Assembly: GCF_040958095.1 (NCBI RefSeq)
Contig: NC_091220.1
Span: forward strand, 18,940,393 to 19,004,392
Length of the DNA stretch: 64,000 nucleotides
DNA from: Procambarus clarkii
Taxonomy: Eukaryota > Arthropoda > Malacostraca > Decapoda > Cambaridae
Direction: 5' to 3'
A program made the position numbers and the translations under genes. Below the pieces are notes generated by a model. That model saw only the letters and a list, made by a program, of their open reading frames with translations, was not told where the DNA came from and did no database searches. This document shows, one piece after another, positions 1 to 11,756 of this stretch (within the stretch, counting starts at the first letter, position 1; every line of letters begins with the position of its first letter).

Positions 1-196
1 TCCTCGACCAGGACTCCACCCCCAGGAAGCAGCCCATGACAGCTGACTAACACTCAGGTACCTATTTTACTGCTAGGTAACAGGGGCATAGGGCGAAAGA
101 AACTCTGCCCATTGTTTCTCGCTGGCGCCCGGGATCGAACCCGGGACCACAGGATCACAAGTCCAGTGTGCTGTCCGCTCGGCCGACCGTCTCCTA
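1..196 (-). mobile_element. SINE-1 copy (tRNA-derived), cut by window edge
   Basis: Read on the minus strand this has a tRNA-like head with an A-box (GGTCGGCCGAGCGGACAG) and a B-box (GGTTCGATCCC), then a body that includes AGAAACAATGGGCAGAGTTT and TAGCAGTAAAATAGGTACC. The same sequence recurs at 18049, 19341, 23166, 30126, 32614 and 40928. It lies just downstream of the last visible SLC6 exon, so it is probably intronic. The tRNA part lacks a plausible anticodon arm for a working tRNA. Confidence 0.85.
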
Positions 197-318
197 TGCT
201 GGGAATAGATATATTGATGTTGTTATATCCTCAAATTTAAGGATATATGGATAACTTATGGATATAATTTATGGATAACAAATTGTAGATATGTAAAGCA
301 ATCTTAAGTTATACTCAC

Positions 319-451
319 ACGACCTGAAGATTTGACAGACTTCCAGAGTGAGAAGTAGACAAGAAGCCATGCGAGAAACAATGCCACTAGCAACTCGATC
401 CTCATGGACCCCATCTCATTAATTCCGTCACTCTTTTGTAGAACTACTTCA
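319..451 (-). CDS. SLC6 transporter, exon with TM4
   Basis: Fourth visible exon of the minus-strand SLC6 gene. It is bounded by an acceptor (AACTTACAG) at 452 and a strong donor (GTGAGT) at 318. It starts by completing a codon split after GA, then reads 44 full codons and ends in phase 0. The protein includes KSDGINEMGSMRIELLVAL and LVYFSLWKSVKSSGR; the LVYF...KSSG(R/K) block at the end of TM4 is a hallmark of the family. Length and phase agree with the previous exon (636-849). The next exon would lie left of the window. I am sure of the family; the substrate is not determined. Confidence 0.9.
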
Positions 452-635
452 CTGTAAGTTATAAACATTATGTAAAGAAAATTCAGAATATGAACATTTA
501 ACGCATCTTTTGAAAAATTAGAACAACAGTATTAAAAACTTACAACACAAACCTACACTACAGAAACAAAATATTACACAACATATGATACATAAATTCA
601 AAATACTACAGTACAGTGTAAAGCTAAATACTAAC

Positions 636-849
636 TCAAAAAACTCTTCAGTTGCAGACTTAGTTCCATTTGGTGCCTCAACCCCCGGGCCATAATCATC
701 AAAGCAGTTTACAGCCCACGTAGAGTTGCAATTACTCCACGGCAATTCGGCATAAAAGGATTGCACAAGATAGAATATTGCCCATGCAATGATGACGTTA
801 TAGTATGTACACAGCATGAAGGATATCACCACACTTCCTACTCCAGCAC
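636..849 (-). CDS. SLC6 transporter, exon with TM3 and extracellular loop 2
   Basis: Third visible exon. The acceptor is GTGTCTTTGCAG at 850 and the donor is GTTAGT after position 636 (phase 2). The protein starts AGVGSVVISFMLCTYYNVII, which is TM3, and continues with AWAIFYLVQSF. It then enters the long extracellular loop typical of the family: LPWSNCNSTW...NC carries the conserved cysteine pair and an NST glycosylation sequon, and a second sequon, NGT, follows. The exon ends in SATEEFF, leading into the EFF(E/D)..VL segment before TM4. The loop cysteines and sequons fit a surface-exposed transporter. Confidence 0.92.
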
Positions 850-1254
850 CTGCAAAGACACGGCTTCAATTGACTTCTTGTATCATATGGTCACTCCCTT
901 GATAGGACTGACTCCTTGTACACCATCAACCTAAACTTGCATATTCTGCTTCCTAATATACTGTAGTATGATCCATCACTGCCTTATGCAGATTCATTGT
1001 AATAATTGTGACTTGTCGAAAAAGTTCATCCGTCATAGTAAATAATCTATCACTGGTGTATATAATGATCCCGCAGATCAAATGATCAATTAATTAACAC
1101 ATCATATTACCGTACCGAATATGTTTTCATTACAACCTACCTACTACTACTACTACTAATAATAATAATAATAATAATAAATACAGTAATAATCATAATA
1201 ATAAACAATTATAAACAATAATAATTACAGTAAATAATAATAATAATAATAGAG
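850..1254. repeat. SLC6 intron with AT-rich trinucleotide microsatellite
   Basis: This is the start of the intron between the 636-849 and 2667-2801 exons. From about 1141 to 1254 it is an imperfect run of TAC, TAA and AAT triplets, interrupted by CAGT and CATAAT. No coding potential is seen on either strand. Confidence 0.7.
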
Positions 1255-1430
1255 AAATCACACTAATGTGAAGAATCAACAAGAAAATCCGTAGGAGCCG
1301 TGATGAGAATGCGAACCTATGCGTTGCGTATTCCTATGTCATGGCCTAGTTGTCTGGGGGTGTGTGCCTGGGAATACCCAACGCATAGATTCGAATCCTC
1401 TTCACGGCTCCTACAGATTTTCTCAATAAC
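1255..1430. mobile_element. SINE-2 inverted dimer (foldback), old copy
   Basis: The left arm carries the family tail (AAATCACACTAATGTGA) and a minus-strand tRNA-like part. The right arm repeats the same tRNA-like part in plus orientation, with the B-box-like GATTCGAATCC and then CACGGCTCCTACAGATTTTC. The arms pair over about 50 bp around a 35-bp centre. The layout matches the better-preserved copies at 21755 and 35740. It sits in (AAT)n DNA, so a target duplication cannot be read with confidence. Confidence 0.7.
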
Positions 1431-1500
1431 AACAATAATTAAATAAATAAATAAATAAATAATAATTACAGTTAATGATAATACAGTATGTAATAATAAT

Positions 1501-1571
1501 ACTGTACCTGTAATGTAATATTTTACATTACAGGTACAGTTACACAATCTGTAAAATATTACAGATTGTGT
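1501..1571. other. Two adjacent perfect hairpins
   Basis: Positions 1501-1518 pair perfectly with 1523-1540 (18-bp stem, loop TATT). After one base, 1542-1554 pairs perfectly with 1559-1571 (13-bp stem, loop AATA). Both lie in the SLC6 intron, and neither matches another repeat in the window. Confidence 0.9.
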
Positions 1572-1994
1572 TTACAATGCTGTATGTATGAAATCCCAAT
1601 CTTCTTAAGCAAAAATAAAGTACCTGTACTGTACCTGTAAATACAGTATAAACCTCAAAAAATGGCCTAATTGGTTTCAAACCCACTGTGAACAGTATCT
1701 TTTTGTAGATCTGCCTTATCCTTGTTAGCTATCCGATCTAACTCGTCAAAATGTGTCACGGAAGATTTTTCTCAAGATTCTTTGCCACCAGAACTCACTC
1801 TTTCCTGGCAATGTACTCTAAAACTTGTACTTTCTGCTAATTCCAACACAAAACATTTTAGTTAGTTTCTTCACATCCCAGCCGTCATTATCTCTATGAA
1901 ACCAGGTAGCCTTTTCATGCAATTAAAATCCTATTTACCTTTGACTTGGTCTTTGCCAGACCACTTATGTTGGTCGACATCTTTTCTGCTCAAA

Positions 1995-2230
1995 CATAAT
2001 GAAAAAGAAACATGCATGAAAATCTTTGAGTAACAAGAGGTAACACCGCACTAGAGAGAGAAAGGCAGAACTTGACCTCATCACACCGGAGAAGAGAAAA
2101 GGAACAAGGAGAGGAAATGATAATGACATACAAGATCCTAAGGGGAATTAACAAAGAAGAAAAAGAAGCAATATTCAAAGGGAGAAAGAGTAGTTCTTGG
2201 GCCATAGTTTGAAACTACGTATAGGGGAAT
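1995..2230 (+). mobile_element. LINE reverse-transcriptase C-terminal relic
   Basis: Translation in shifting frames gives fragments like the tail of non-LTR reverse transcriptases (ERKRTRRGNDNDIQDPKG, compare the usual RRGD.I..YKILRGI). The same segment appears at 16700-16975. It is decayed, with no intact ORF, and lies within the SLC6 intron. Confidence 0.5.
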
Positions 2231-2666
2231 CAAGTGAGCAACAGAGATAAAAAAAAAAAAATCCTCAGTTTAAGTTGTAAATTTAAGTGGAATTTAGGTG
2301 GTTACATTAAAAATGGTGGAAGCAAAAAACAATTGTATTAAAACTACTAACAGTTATAAAGGAAAGATCTAGGAGCTGACATTCGACCCTGAAACCACAT
2401 TTAGTTAAGTATATCTAGGTGGGTACTCTCACCTATTTGTGCCCCTTATTTGTGTTAACAGGATCAAGCTTCACCAATTGGACTCTGCCTTTCCAATCAT
2501 TAGTCAGAGTCATTGCAGTAGATGATTGGAAAGGTGGGGTACAAAAGCTGAAGCTCATTGCTGCAGGTATAAACAAAGACAAAGATATTGCTGAACATGC
2601 GAGCACACATACATGTCTAACCTTAAATACACACATTAGCAGCATTATCTCAGACATTATAACAAC

Positions 2667-2801
2667 CTTTGAATAGAGGGCATATTTTCTCCAGTGCAGC
2701 CACGGGTCCCCTTCGTGTGTACTGGCCCACAGTCAACTCCATCAGCAGTAGGGGGATGCCACAGATGAACAGCATGATGAAGTATGGGATGAGAAATGCA
2801 C
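2667..2801 (-). CDS. SLC6 transporter, exon with TM2
   Basis: Second visible exon. The acceptor is CTCAACAG at 2802 and the donor is GTTGTT after 2667 (phase 1). Its first two bases complete a glycine codon split from the 3853 exon, so the joined protein reads [13 protein letters not shown]. The exon encodes [19 protein letters not shown] (TM2), [12 protein letters not shown] and [14 protein letters not shown]. The [12 protein letters not shown]...CP segment is the conserved intracellular loop 1 of SLC6. The donor is weaker than consensus, but phase and family alignment support it. Confidence 0.93.
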
Positions 2802-2878
2802 CTGTTGAGAAACTTTCAGTCACTACCCGGAAACTTGCATCACTATACAATACTTGTGCTGCATTTATAATATTGTAT

Positions 2879-3411
2879 TCACAGGGCCGGATTGCCCAAT
2901 AGGCCAAGTAGGCAATGGCCTACCAACACTATTTTGTACCATAAAAATGGACAAATATTAAAAATTACTTTATCACACTGCTCTATTATTTTTGTATGTA
3001 ATTCCTGTACTGTACACATCATTTTCTGGAAAAAGGAACTGAAATTGTATCGGTATTGAAATATGGCCTCTGCAAAACTATACATAATATAACCTGCATA
3101 TAATATTTATATGTACAATATAACTTTGATTATTAATGATTACATATTATGATATAAGCTGTCTACATGTATATGTTCAGCCTTTGAACAGCCACATTGA
3201 CAAGAGGGTTTAGGGAGGGGGGGGGTGGCCTACAGTCCAAAAATGGTTAGATCCAGCCCTGTATATGGGTACTGTATATACAATAATCATAACTCACTCA
3301 ATATATATGTGCATGCTTGCAAGTATGGTTTTTTATATAATTCTAAAGGTTTAGAATTTAAATGTGATTAGTCTTAATTATGAAACACAAGAACATTAGT
3401 TATATATATAC
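2879..3411. other. SLC6 intron, no gene seen
   Basis: AT-rich intronic DNA with a G run at 3216-3226. Nothing in it resembles a coding exon or one of the repeat families named here. Confidence 0.6.
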
Positions 3412-3672
3412 ACGAAGAAATCACACTAACGTGATATGCATCAATGAGAAAATCAATAGGAGCAATGAGATAACGCAAACTAACAATTAAGAGTACTCTC
3501 AGCTGTCCACTTTACCCCTGTACCATGACATGGTATAAGCTATACAACCTGGGATTCTACAGAATCCACAGGAAGTCTATTGGCTGCTACTGTCAAGCCG
3601 GTACAAGTTTTACACACAACCCCTCATGCAATCTTGTGTAGATATACATCACATTAGCATGATTTCTTTGTG
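3412..3672. mobile_element. Foldback element with SINE-2-like ends
   Basis: The left end (AAATCACACTAACGTGAT) and right end (ATCACATTAGCATGATTT) are near-perfect inverted repeats of the SINE-2 tail. The interior is diverged and has only weak similarity to the tRNA-like part. It may be an old inverted dimer or an independent foldback element that shares the ends. Confidence 0.55.
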
Positions 3673-3852
3673 TATCTGAAACTAGAGCACACAGTTGGTG
3701 AACTACTTTACCTACACAAGACTGCACAGAGGGGGTATATGGAAAAACCTTGTACTGGCTTCAGTACAAGCCTCTCAACCTGGACTCTTTAATTAGTTAT
3801 CCAAAAAATTAAATTTAGCAACAATTAAAAAGGAGAATAGACTATTACTGAC

Positions 3853-4004
3853 CGCCACCGCTCTTGTAGCATAGGTAAGGGAAGCGCCAGAGGTTGCCCA
3901 GGCCGACAGCCGAGCCCACACAGGCCAGGACGAACTGGGCCTTGTTGCCCCAGGTCTGACGAGCCTCCAGGCCCTTGGAGCGTCTTGGATCATCCTGCCA
4001 GCCC
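3853..4004 (-). CDS. SLC6 transporter, exon with TM1
   Basis: First visible exon of the transporter. It encodes [20 protein letters not shown], then TM1 with the family signature [16 protein letters not shown], and ends in KSGGG at donor GTCAGT (3852). The position that is Asp in TM1 of monoamine transporters is Gly here (AVGLGN). This points to an amino-acid-type substrate such as GABA, glycine, proline or taurine rather than a monoamine. The 5' edge is uncertain: acceptors ending at 3995 and 4005 are both possible and keep the same frame only if upstream phase allows. An N-terminal exon must lie to the right but was not found. The acceptor directly abuts a 34-bp minisatellite. Confidence 0.9.
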
Positions 4005-4009
4005 CTGCA

Positions 4010-5331
4010 TCACACACATCAATGTTAACATTATAATCCTGCACCACAACGTTAAAACAACAATCCTGCTTCTCACACCACAACGTTAAAACAACAATCC
4101 TGACTCTCACACCTCAACGTTAACATTATAATCCTGCATCACACACCTCAATGTTAACATTATAATCCTGCATCACACACCTCAATGTTAACACAATAAT
4201 CCTACACCACACACCTCAATGTTAACACAATAATCCTACACCACACACCTCAATGTTAACACAATAATCCTACACCACACACCTCAATATTAACACAATA
4301 ATCCTACACCACACACCTCAATGTTAACACAATAATCCTACATCACACACTTCAATGTTAACACAATAATCCTACACCACACACCTCAATATTAACACAA
4401 TAATCCTACACCACACACCTCAATGTTCACACAATAATCCTACATCACACACCTCAATGTTAACACAATAATCCTACACCACACACCTCAATGTTCACAC
4501 AATAATCCTACACCACACACCTCAATGTTAACACAATAATCCTACACCACACACCTCAATGTTAACACAATAATCCTACATCACACACATCAATGTTAAC
4601 ACAATAATCCTACACCACACACCTCAATATTAACACAATAATCCTACACCACACACCTCAATGTTCACACAATAATCCTACACCACACACCTCAATATTA
4701 ACACAATAATCCTACACCACACACCTCAATGTTAACACAATAATCCTACACCACACACCTCAATGTTAACACAATAATCCTACACCACACACCTCAATGT
4801 TAACACAATAATCCTACACCACACACCTCAATGTTAACACAATAATCCTACACCACACACCTCAATGTTAACACAATAATCCTACACCACACACCTCAAT
4901 GTTAACACAATAATCCTACACCACACACCTCAATGTTAACACAATAATCCTACACCACACACCTCAATGTTAACACAATAATCCTACACCACACACCTCA
5001 ATGTTAACACAATAATCCTACACCACACACCTCAATGTTCACACAATAATCCTACATCACACACTTCAATGTTAACACAATAATCCTACATCACACACCT
5101 CAATATTAACACAATAATCCTACACCACACACCTCAATGTTCACACAATAATCCTACACCACACACCTCAATGTTCACACAATAATCCTACACCACACAC
5201 CTCAATATTAACACAATAATCCTACACCACACACCTCAATGTTAACACAATAATCCTACACCACACACCTCAATATTAACACAATAATCCTACACCACAC
5301 ACCTCAATGTTAACACAATAATCCTACACTC
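4010..5331. repeat. 34-bp minisatellite, about 38 copies, in SLC6 intron
   Basis: The unit combines CACCACACACCTCAATGTTA with ACACAATAATCCTA. Variants (GTTAAC, GTTCAC, ATTAAC; CACC or CATC) are interspersed. The first few copies near 4010-4150 are longer and more diverged. On the minus strand it runs straight into the splice acceptor of the TM1 exon. Confidence 0.95.
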
Positions 5332-5741
5332 ATTATTATTACATTATTAGTCGGTAATATCATGCAAGAGACAATTCATAAAATTTATATACAATATAAA
5401 ATAAATAATGCACGCATTAAAAAAAAGAAAAAACATGCAGGCAAAAGAAATAAAACAAAATTATTATTCGTAATATTATCTTTGTTGCATGAATTCAGTA
5501 TTCCCAAAGTTCAGGGCATGACACGAATGCTGGGATAATTATACCAGCGATTGCCTGTAGCTATGAGAAGTTAAATGAAGTTTTAGTGTACAATGGTGGC
5601 TATTGTCCCACGTGCCTTTTATATTTATCTATGTTCTAATTCCATCTCTTTACCACCTCCACTGAATAACTTAGAATTACCTTGTTCCCCGTCTCAGTTG
5701 TTTAAGATTCAGATACTGGGATGTTAAAAATGTCCCAAGTA
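5332..5741. other. AT-rich stretch, no gene seen
   Basis: AT-rich DNA, with a segment from about 5700 resembling the head of the hairpin element (GATTCAGATACTGGGA). Confidence 0.5.
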
Positions 5742-5852
5742 GCACGGGCTATGGCGAGCCCGTAGTTAACTTACCTGGCACAGGAGCGGGGCAAGTAGCA
5801 CGGGCTATGGTGAGCCCGTAGTTAACTTACCTGGCACAGGAGCGGGGCTGTA
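5742..5852 (+). repeat. Hairpin element, two tandem 56-bp units
   Basis: Two copies of a unit that begins CAAGTAGCACGGGCTATGG and ends ACCTGGCACAGGAGCGGGG. The core ACGGGCT-ATGGTG-AGCCCGT is a 7-bp stem hairpin. Its reverse complement is the unit of the array at 44851. Single copies occur at 27895, 32165, 43292, 50515 and 59765. Confidence 0.85.
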
Positions 5853-6769
5853 ATTGCTCATCTCAGCTGTGTTTCCAGCCTATATAGTCTGGAATCAGGC
5901 TTAATGCTTTTCCCTTTGATAATGCCTCCTCCTCCGGTTTATAATTATTTTGGCTTGTATCTACCTTTCCTCATCCATAAAACAGGCTACATATATCCAT
6001 TTCATAAAAATATGGCATCTCAGTATGTTATCATATCACCCCTGGTTCTTCTCATTTTCTAGCGAGTAGGCGAGTTATCTTAATTTCTCTTCATAACTCG
6101 TATAGTCTCAAGAAAGTTCTAGGCCTTCTCAAATTTTGTTCTTGTGCTTTACAATGTGATGTAAATTTGCATTGTAAATTTACAATTTACAATCCGCGCT
6201 GGTGATAATATTCTAAATATGGCCTGACATATGCTAGGCATGTTCTGAACGATTCATAGCTTAACCATCTAAATATCTTTACGCTTGCAAATGTTGACAA
6301 AATGTTTCTGATTTAATATGCAAATTTCGGGGTTGACATGAATATTCAGGTGGTGATACATTTCCCTTCCCTCAATCCTCGCGTGAACACTCAAATAAAA
6401 AAATAATGTCGAGCCATCCAGAGAATGCCGAGGTCTGAATATTGAGCCAGATGCGTGTGTGTGCGAGGCATTTCAATATGAAGTGGGTGGCAATTTACGG
6501 GTGACCTTGCAGCAAGTAAATCACCCACTACCACCACCTTGCATACAAAACCTGCGCTCCTTCGTACATATCTGAGCACTAGGTCGACATTTAAACGCAA
6601 GATGTTAACCCCTCTGATCGAGCGAGCTGTGATTCATATTTCCTGATTGCGAGCAGTCGAGTCTAAAAGCCTGATTGCCAGCCTACCAACCAGGCCTGCT
6701 TAGAGACCGGGCCATGGAGACATTGGTCCCAGGAACCGGCACAAGGTTCTGTTTTTATCAATTTAAGTG
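5853..6769. other. Intergenic or intronic, no gene seen
   Basis: No supported ORF or exon. The right end (about 6660-6760) contains a diverged piece of the CAGGCCTGG...GACCGGGCC repeat tail found with SINE-1. Confidence 0.5.
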
Positions 6770-7930
6770 AAGACCACCAACTCTATTAGTCTGAAGGTAT
6801 GGAGAAGTGATTTGTGGTAGCACCACATGCCTTTCTTCCTCCATTTCCTGAGGACGTCTTAACGATTTTCAACTGAAGCACTTGTCTTCTTAGTATTTAT
6901 GACTTCTATTTTAATGTCCTCAAATTTGTTCACTTTATAACATTTTAAAGGTCACACTAAGATCAGTCCTGTCAAAGTCTTGTTAGAGTTGTTAGTCACG
7001 AGGTCCTCAGCCTTTGAAAATTAACCTAAATTGGGTTTGATTTTGTCGGTCTGCTTTGTCGCTTAAAGTTGTCCATTGCAGCTGTGTCTTTTTGTAAATG
7101 AGGTCTCCATGCTGGGATACACAAGTCCTGACCGAGCCATATATGGGTGTTATGGGGATCTCATGAGAGAGACCACTCTCATTTTCGAAGATCTGATTCA
7201 TTATTCCTAGTTTTATGAGCCTATTTTTTTTTTTAATTGCCACCTCTCCTACCTGATGAACAGCTTCTAACAATTAGTTTTTTTTCAATCTGCTACACGG
7301 TAGGGTTCTTATGGACTTCTGACCATTTGTAGAGTTCAAGATATAATTGTGCAAGTCCGCATGTCTTTTTCACTTCTTACTTTCCGGCAGATCTTTGATG
7401 TTGTTCATAATGGTGTTATCTATGCCATTGATGAATAATTGAACATCTAAAAATAATTGGCTCTACAATGGAACTTTGCGGTACTTCCTTCACAACAAAT
7501 TTCCAGTTTGATTCTTTTCCATTTACAACGACTATTCCTTTATAATATGTTTGAACTATGATTTTATTAATTTCAATATTTTATCATTGATTCTGTGTAC
7601 TTGTAGTTTCTGGGCGTGTCTTTCGTGTGCTTCCTTGCCTAAACCTTTAATTAAGAGACGTTCATGTACACTACATTTAATTAAATTGTGTGTGACTGAT
7701 TACTGTTTTCAGAATAGTGATCAGCTTCATTAACCAGATTTAGTTTTTGGATTTTTTTTTACAAAAATCGTATTATGATACTGTTACAAGATTGTATTGG
7801 GACGAATTCTTTCCTCAATGCTCTTAGTGAGGTTAGGTTGATTGGTCTGCAATTTTCTGTACCCCTTCTGTTTTTTTTAAATTAGGAATGATGTTTGCAT
7901 ATTTCAGAGAGATTAATGGATGTTTTCACT
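6770..7930 (-). mobile_element. Decayed LINE reverse-transcriptase relic
   Basis: Read on the minus strand, fragments around 7440-7530 resemble the VPQGS..GP region of a reverse transcriptase (here VPQSSIVEP). The whole stretch parallels the better-preserved copy at 57260-58690, for example the shared text corresponding to TTCTGACCATTTGTAGAGTT. It has many stops and frameshifts. Confidence 0.45.
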
Positions 7931-8984
7931 ACGTTTTTTAAATGTTTCTTTTAACTGATTTAATTTACACGATGGCTACATTCAACACTTATTGTAAGTA
8001 GAAAAAAGTGCAGTGAAGTGCTGACAAGCTTGTACGATAAGAACTAGGTTAACAAAAGCCTCATTACACACGTCAGTAATAATACAGTTACTAATGCATT
8101 CACAAATTAAAACAAACATGTCAAACTGAACGATAAATAATAGTAAAAAAAAGCCACTATAAGTAAACAAATAATTTTAGCAAGCTACCACAAATGTAGT
8201 GCATTTTGCCTGTTCACTGTGTGAACTAAACGACATCAAACAAAATCTAAACAGCCCATCAGGAACAGATAGACCAAAACACTGGAAGTGAACATAAAAT
8301 GTAGCAGTGCAGAGTCTGCGGTGGCTGGATAAAGGGGAGTGTGTGTGTGTGTCGTGGTAACCGCCTGCCTACCTTCCTGTCTGCTGACACAACACCCCCT
8401 GCTCAGCTTGATGCTTGTCTGCTTCTTCCTCCTCCTCCTGCCCATCATCTCGTTCCTGCTGCAGCTGCTCTTTCTCTTCCTCCTCGTGTTGGCTACTGTG
8501 CCGTTTTCTCTTCTGGGATTCCAGACACATGATAGCAGGTCCAGTCACTCCTCACACTCCACTGGGGGGTAGAAATAGCCTACGCTATTCTATCCCTTTG
8601 AGATGTATTTTTTCTTGTCTCAATAAACATACTTGAACCCAACATGCACTGAGCCAATGTGTATCCACAGAAAATTCTTGCACAGCTTTAAATAAAGTTC
8701 CTTTGCTAATTTAGGCCAAATTAAATATGTGGGGCTTTTTCTATGTCTGTTCAATTAAAATGGGCTGGCATTTTTTGGGTCGTATTAGGCTATTCTCTTG
8801 GTGAACTAGATGTTGTTCTGGAGTACTTTGGCTTTGTCTTGGCATGTTGTATGAGCTTAGCTAGTGCCCTGCAGACTGTATTCTTGAGTGCATACAACCC
8901 TGGTATCTTGGCACTGGCTTTTGTACTACTAACGTTTCAAGAGGAGGCAAAAGGGAACGAGTGAGTGAGTGTGTAATTACCTAA
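7931..8984. other. No gene seen
   Basis: No supported gene. Short pyrimidine-rich runs near 8420-8500 create ORFs without protein-like composition. Around 8575-8640 is a short piece (CCTACGCTATTCTATCCC to TCAATAAACATACTTG) resembling the LINE 3' end seen at 49860. Confidence 0.5.
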
Positions 8985-9259
<275 letters not shown>

Positions 9260-11640
9260 GCTATGTGTGTGCGTGCATGCGCACTTGCTGTTGTTCTTAA
9301 TTCCTGTTACTGACACTACACCTGCACAGTCAGTACATCTCACACACACACACCATCTTTCTCGCCATACCCGTTGCCACTGTTACGTAAGCTCTGCTAT
9401 ACAAGCACCAGGCTCATCTCACATCTGAACAGCCATGTATAATAAGAGTCCAGAAACGGATAATTTAATTAAGACAAATTCAGAGCCCTTCAAATAAATT
9501 AAATATTCCACCGAGTGCACTAACTCTTAAGTTTTATTATATTAAATGCACGAGAAATCACAGTTTTTAGCAATAAGTATAAATATGTATTGTATAATTT
9601 GTTCACAAAAATGTAAATAAAGTTAGTTTTAGCCTCATCATTTAAACTGAGAAGCGTTTGTGTACAAGTTGGCTTAATCCTTGGTCTGCTAACGTCGCCT
9701 ATAAGCGTTCTTCGCTAGCCTGACATAATGTATTAACTAAGTATATAAAACGGTGAGGTAGTGACAATGACTATAATTTAGTCTGCCAATAAAATCATAA
9801 AACTAACAAGAACATATGTAGCGATACTGCCATATCTAATTGATTTATTTACAGTGCAACTGAATTCAGCAGTTTAAGGGTTAAAATGATTGGACATGTG
9901 TATAAAGCACTGGATATATGTTGTTATGGAGCAAGCCAGGAGGAGCCATTGCTTTGTGGATAGATATTAGTTCTCTAATATCTCACAGATATTAGAGAAC
10001 GCGCTGGTGTTTATGAAAGAGAACCCTGAGTAGTACTGTGCAATATTTGATTTCTAACAGCCTCAAGAAAAATGTAATTAGGTTATAGTAACCGATGAAG
10101 CCAGGTTATGGTGATCATCTTTATAGCTGGATTCTTAGCGTTGATACGTGTGCAAGACATTTTGCTGGAGTTGACAGGTGTAAAATAAATCTTCGCTGTT
10201 AGTAGCTGACTTGGGAGCCTCCTTAACGGATATCGTTTGATAGCTTAAGATACAATTTTGCTAATATTGCTGTTTGATGTACCTAAGTACCGTGACTAGT
10301 TATGATTAGGAGTACACTATGTACATAAGGTAGTGGCGACAGACCCACACCGATATGAAAGCTCTCTGGTGGTACTCTGCCAGTTCTGCTGACACAGGCC
10401 TACAGAGCAGCTTGAGGTATTATGTAATGTGATATTATGCAGCTTCAGGTGTGGCAATTTCATTGATATTGGTGGGCACACTGTAGGTAACTGGACTCGC
10501 ACATCCGCCGAGTTCATAGTAACAGATGGCCATATCCATTACTAGCACTGGAATGTGTGTAATGCAACTATGTTTGACCCTTAAAGGGTCTGTAAGGCTT
10601 CTTTCTAGCTTGACAATGAGGATACTTCAGAGGTTGCTGCCGGTTTGGAATGGTTCTTCTTAGTAAATCATTGCTGGCTTGAATTTTCACAAGACTCAAT
10701 GGCTGTTTACAAACAAAAAACAATCTTAATTAGAGGAGCAATGTTAAGTAATTCACAAGTTTTCAGTGCATACATTAATGTTCAAAATACACAAAATTGA
10801 GAAAATATTGAAGCCATACTTAGGCACTAAACACCCTGGACATCCCACCACACACACCACCGTAAGAACCTTCAACATTTTCTATAGATATATCGCACTC
10901 TTACGATTTCATTATGCACCAAAGCAATGCGTAAAATGGCGATGGAACTCTCACTGAGGATAAACACATCTTTCAAGTTTTCATAAAAGCGAGATAATGG
11001 ATAAACAAAACAATGGACGCTCGCTCGAACGGAACCCGCTTCTCTGAAAAGTCGAATGTCATCCATGATTTCCGATGGTAAAGTTTTGCTGACAATGGTT
11101 CCATCACACATTATTGGCAAATTACTAATAAAACAGGCACGAATATTCGTGGACCGGAATTTTCGATATACGAGGACATAACTAATAACCATAAGGAATT
11201 CTCAAGATGTTACAAAATTAGATATTACAAAATCAGACTACTTAACGCATCATGCCCCTGGACTCAGGGCATAACATGTGTGTTGCATTTCTGCTTATCA
11301 ATTGCTACTCTAAGTCATTTCATCAACAAAAATCTAAATGGCTTCTTGAAATGACCACCGGGGCACTAACTAATGTAATAGAAACCTTACTTTATACCAT
11401 ATATAAAAGTTTTCGAAGCTTTACACACGTAGACTCCCACAAAATATAGCATGGGAATCGATAGACTTCCTCCCCCCCTTCCCCCTAAAAAAATATGCAT
11501 TCCCCATACTCGAGATAACCTAATACCACTTTTGCCTTAGAATAGTATGCACATTCGTAATTTAAATTGCTAGGACTCAAGAAATACAGAAGAATGATAA
11601 AAATATAGTAAAATTATCCCAAAATATAGCATCAACCAAG
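9260..11640. other. Intergenic stretch, no gene seen
   Basis: No recognised gene or repeat family. There is a perfect 14-bp hairpin at 9970-10000. A 106-codon minus-strand ORF at 10872-11192 has no family match that I recognise, no splice support and no start context worth naming. Confidence 0.5.
9970..10000. other. Perfect 14-bp hairpin, 3-nt loop
   Basis: GTTCTCTAATATCT (9970-9983) pairs perfectly with 9987-10000 around CAC. Confidence 0.9.
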
Positions 11641-11756
11641 AACTACGTGATGATAAGGTTGTTCAATCAGGCTGTCTTTACAGCTAGTCTGTACAGCTTT
11701 GTGTGGATATTTATATATGGGTGTGTGGGGGGGGGGGGGGGGTAGTAAACGAGTAT

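Noticed and set aside
10872..11192. 106-codon minus-strand ORF
   Set aside because: Fairly protein-like composition, but no recognised family, splice sites or promoter. Not enough to call.
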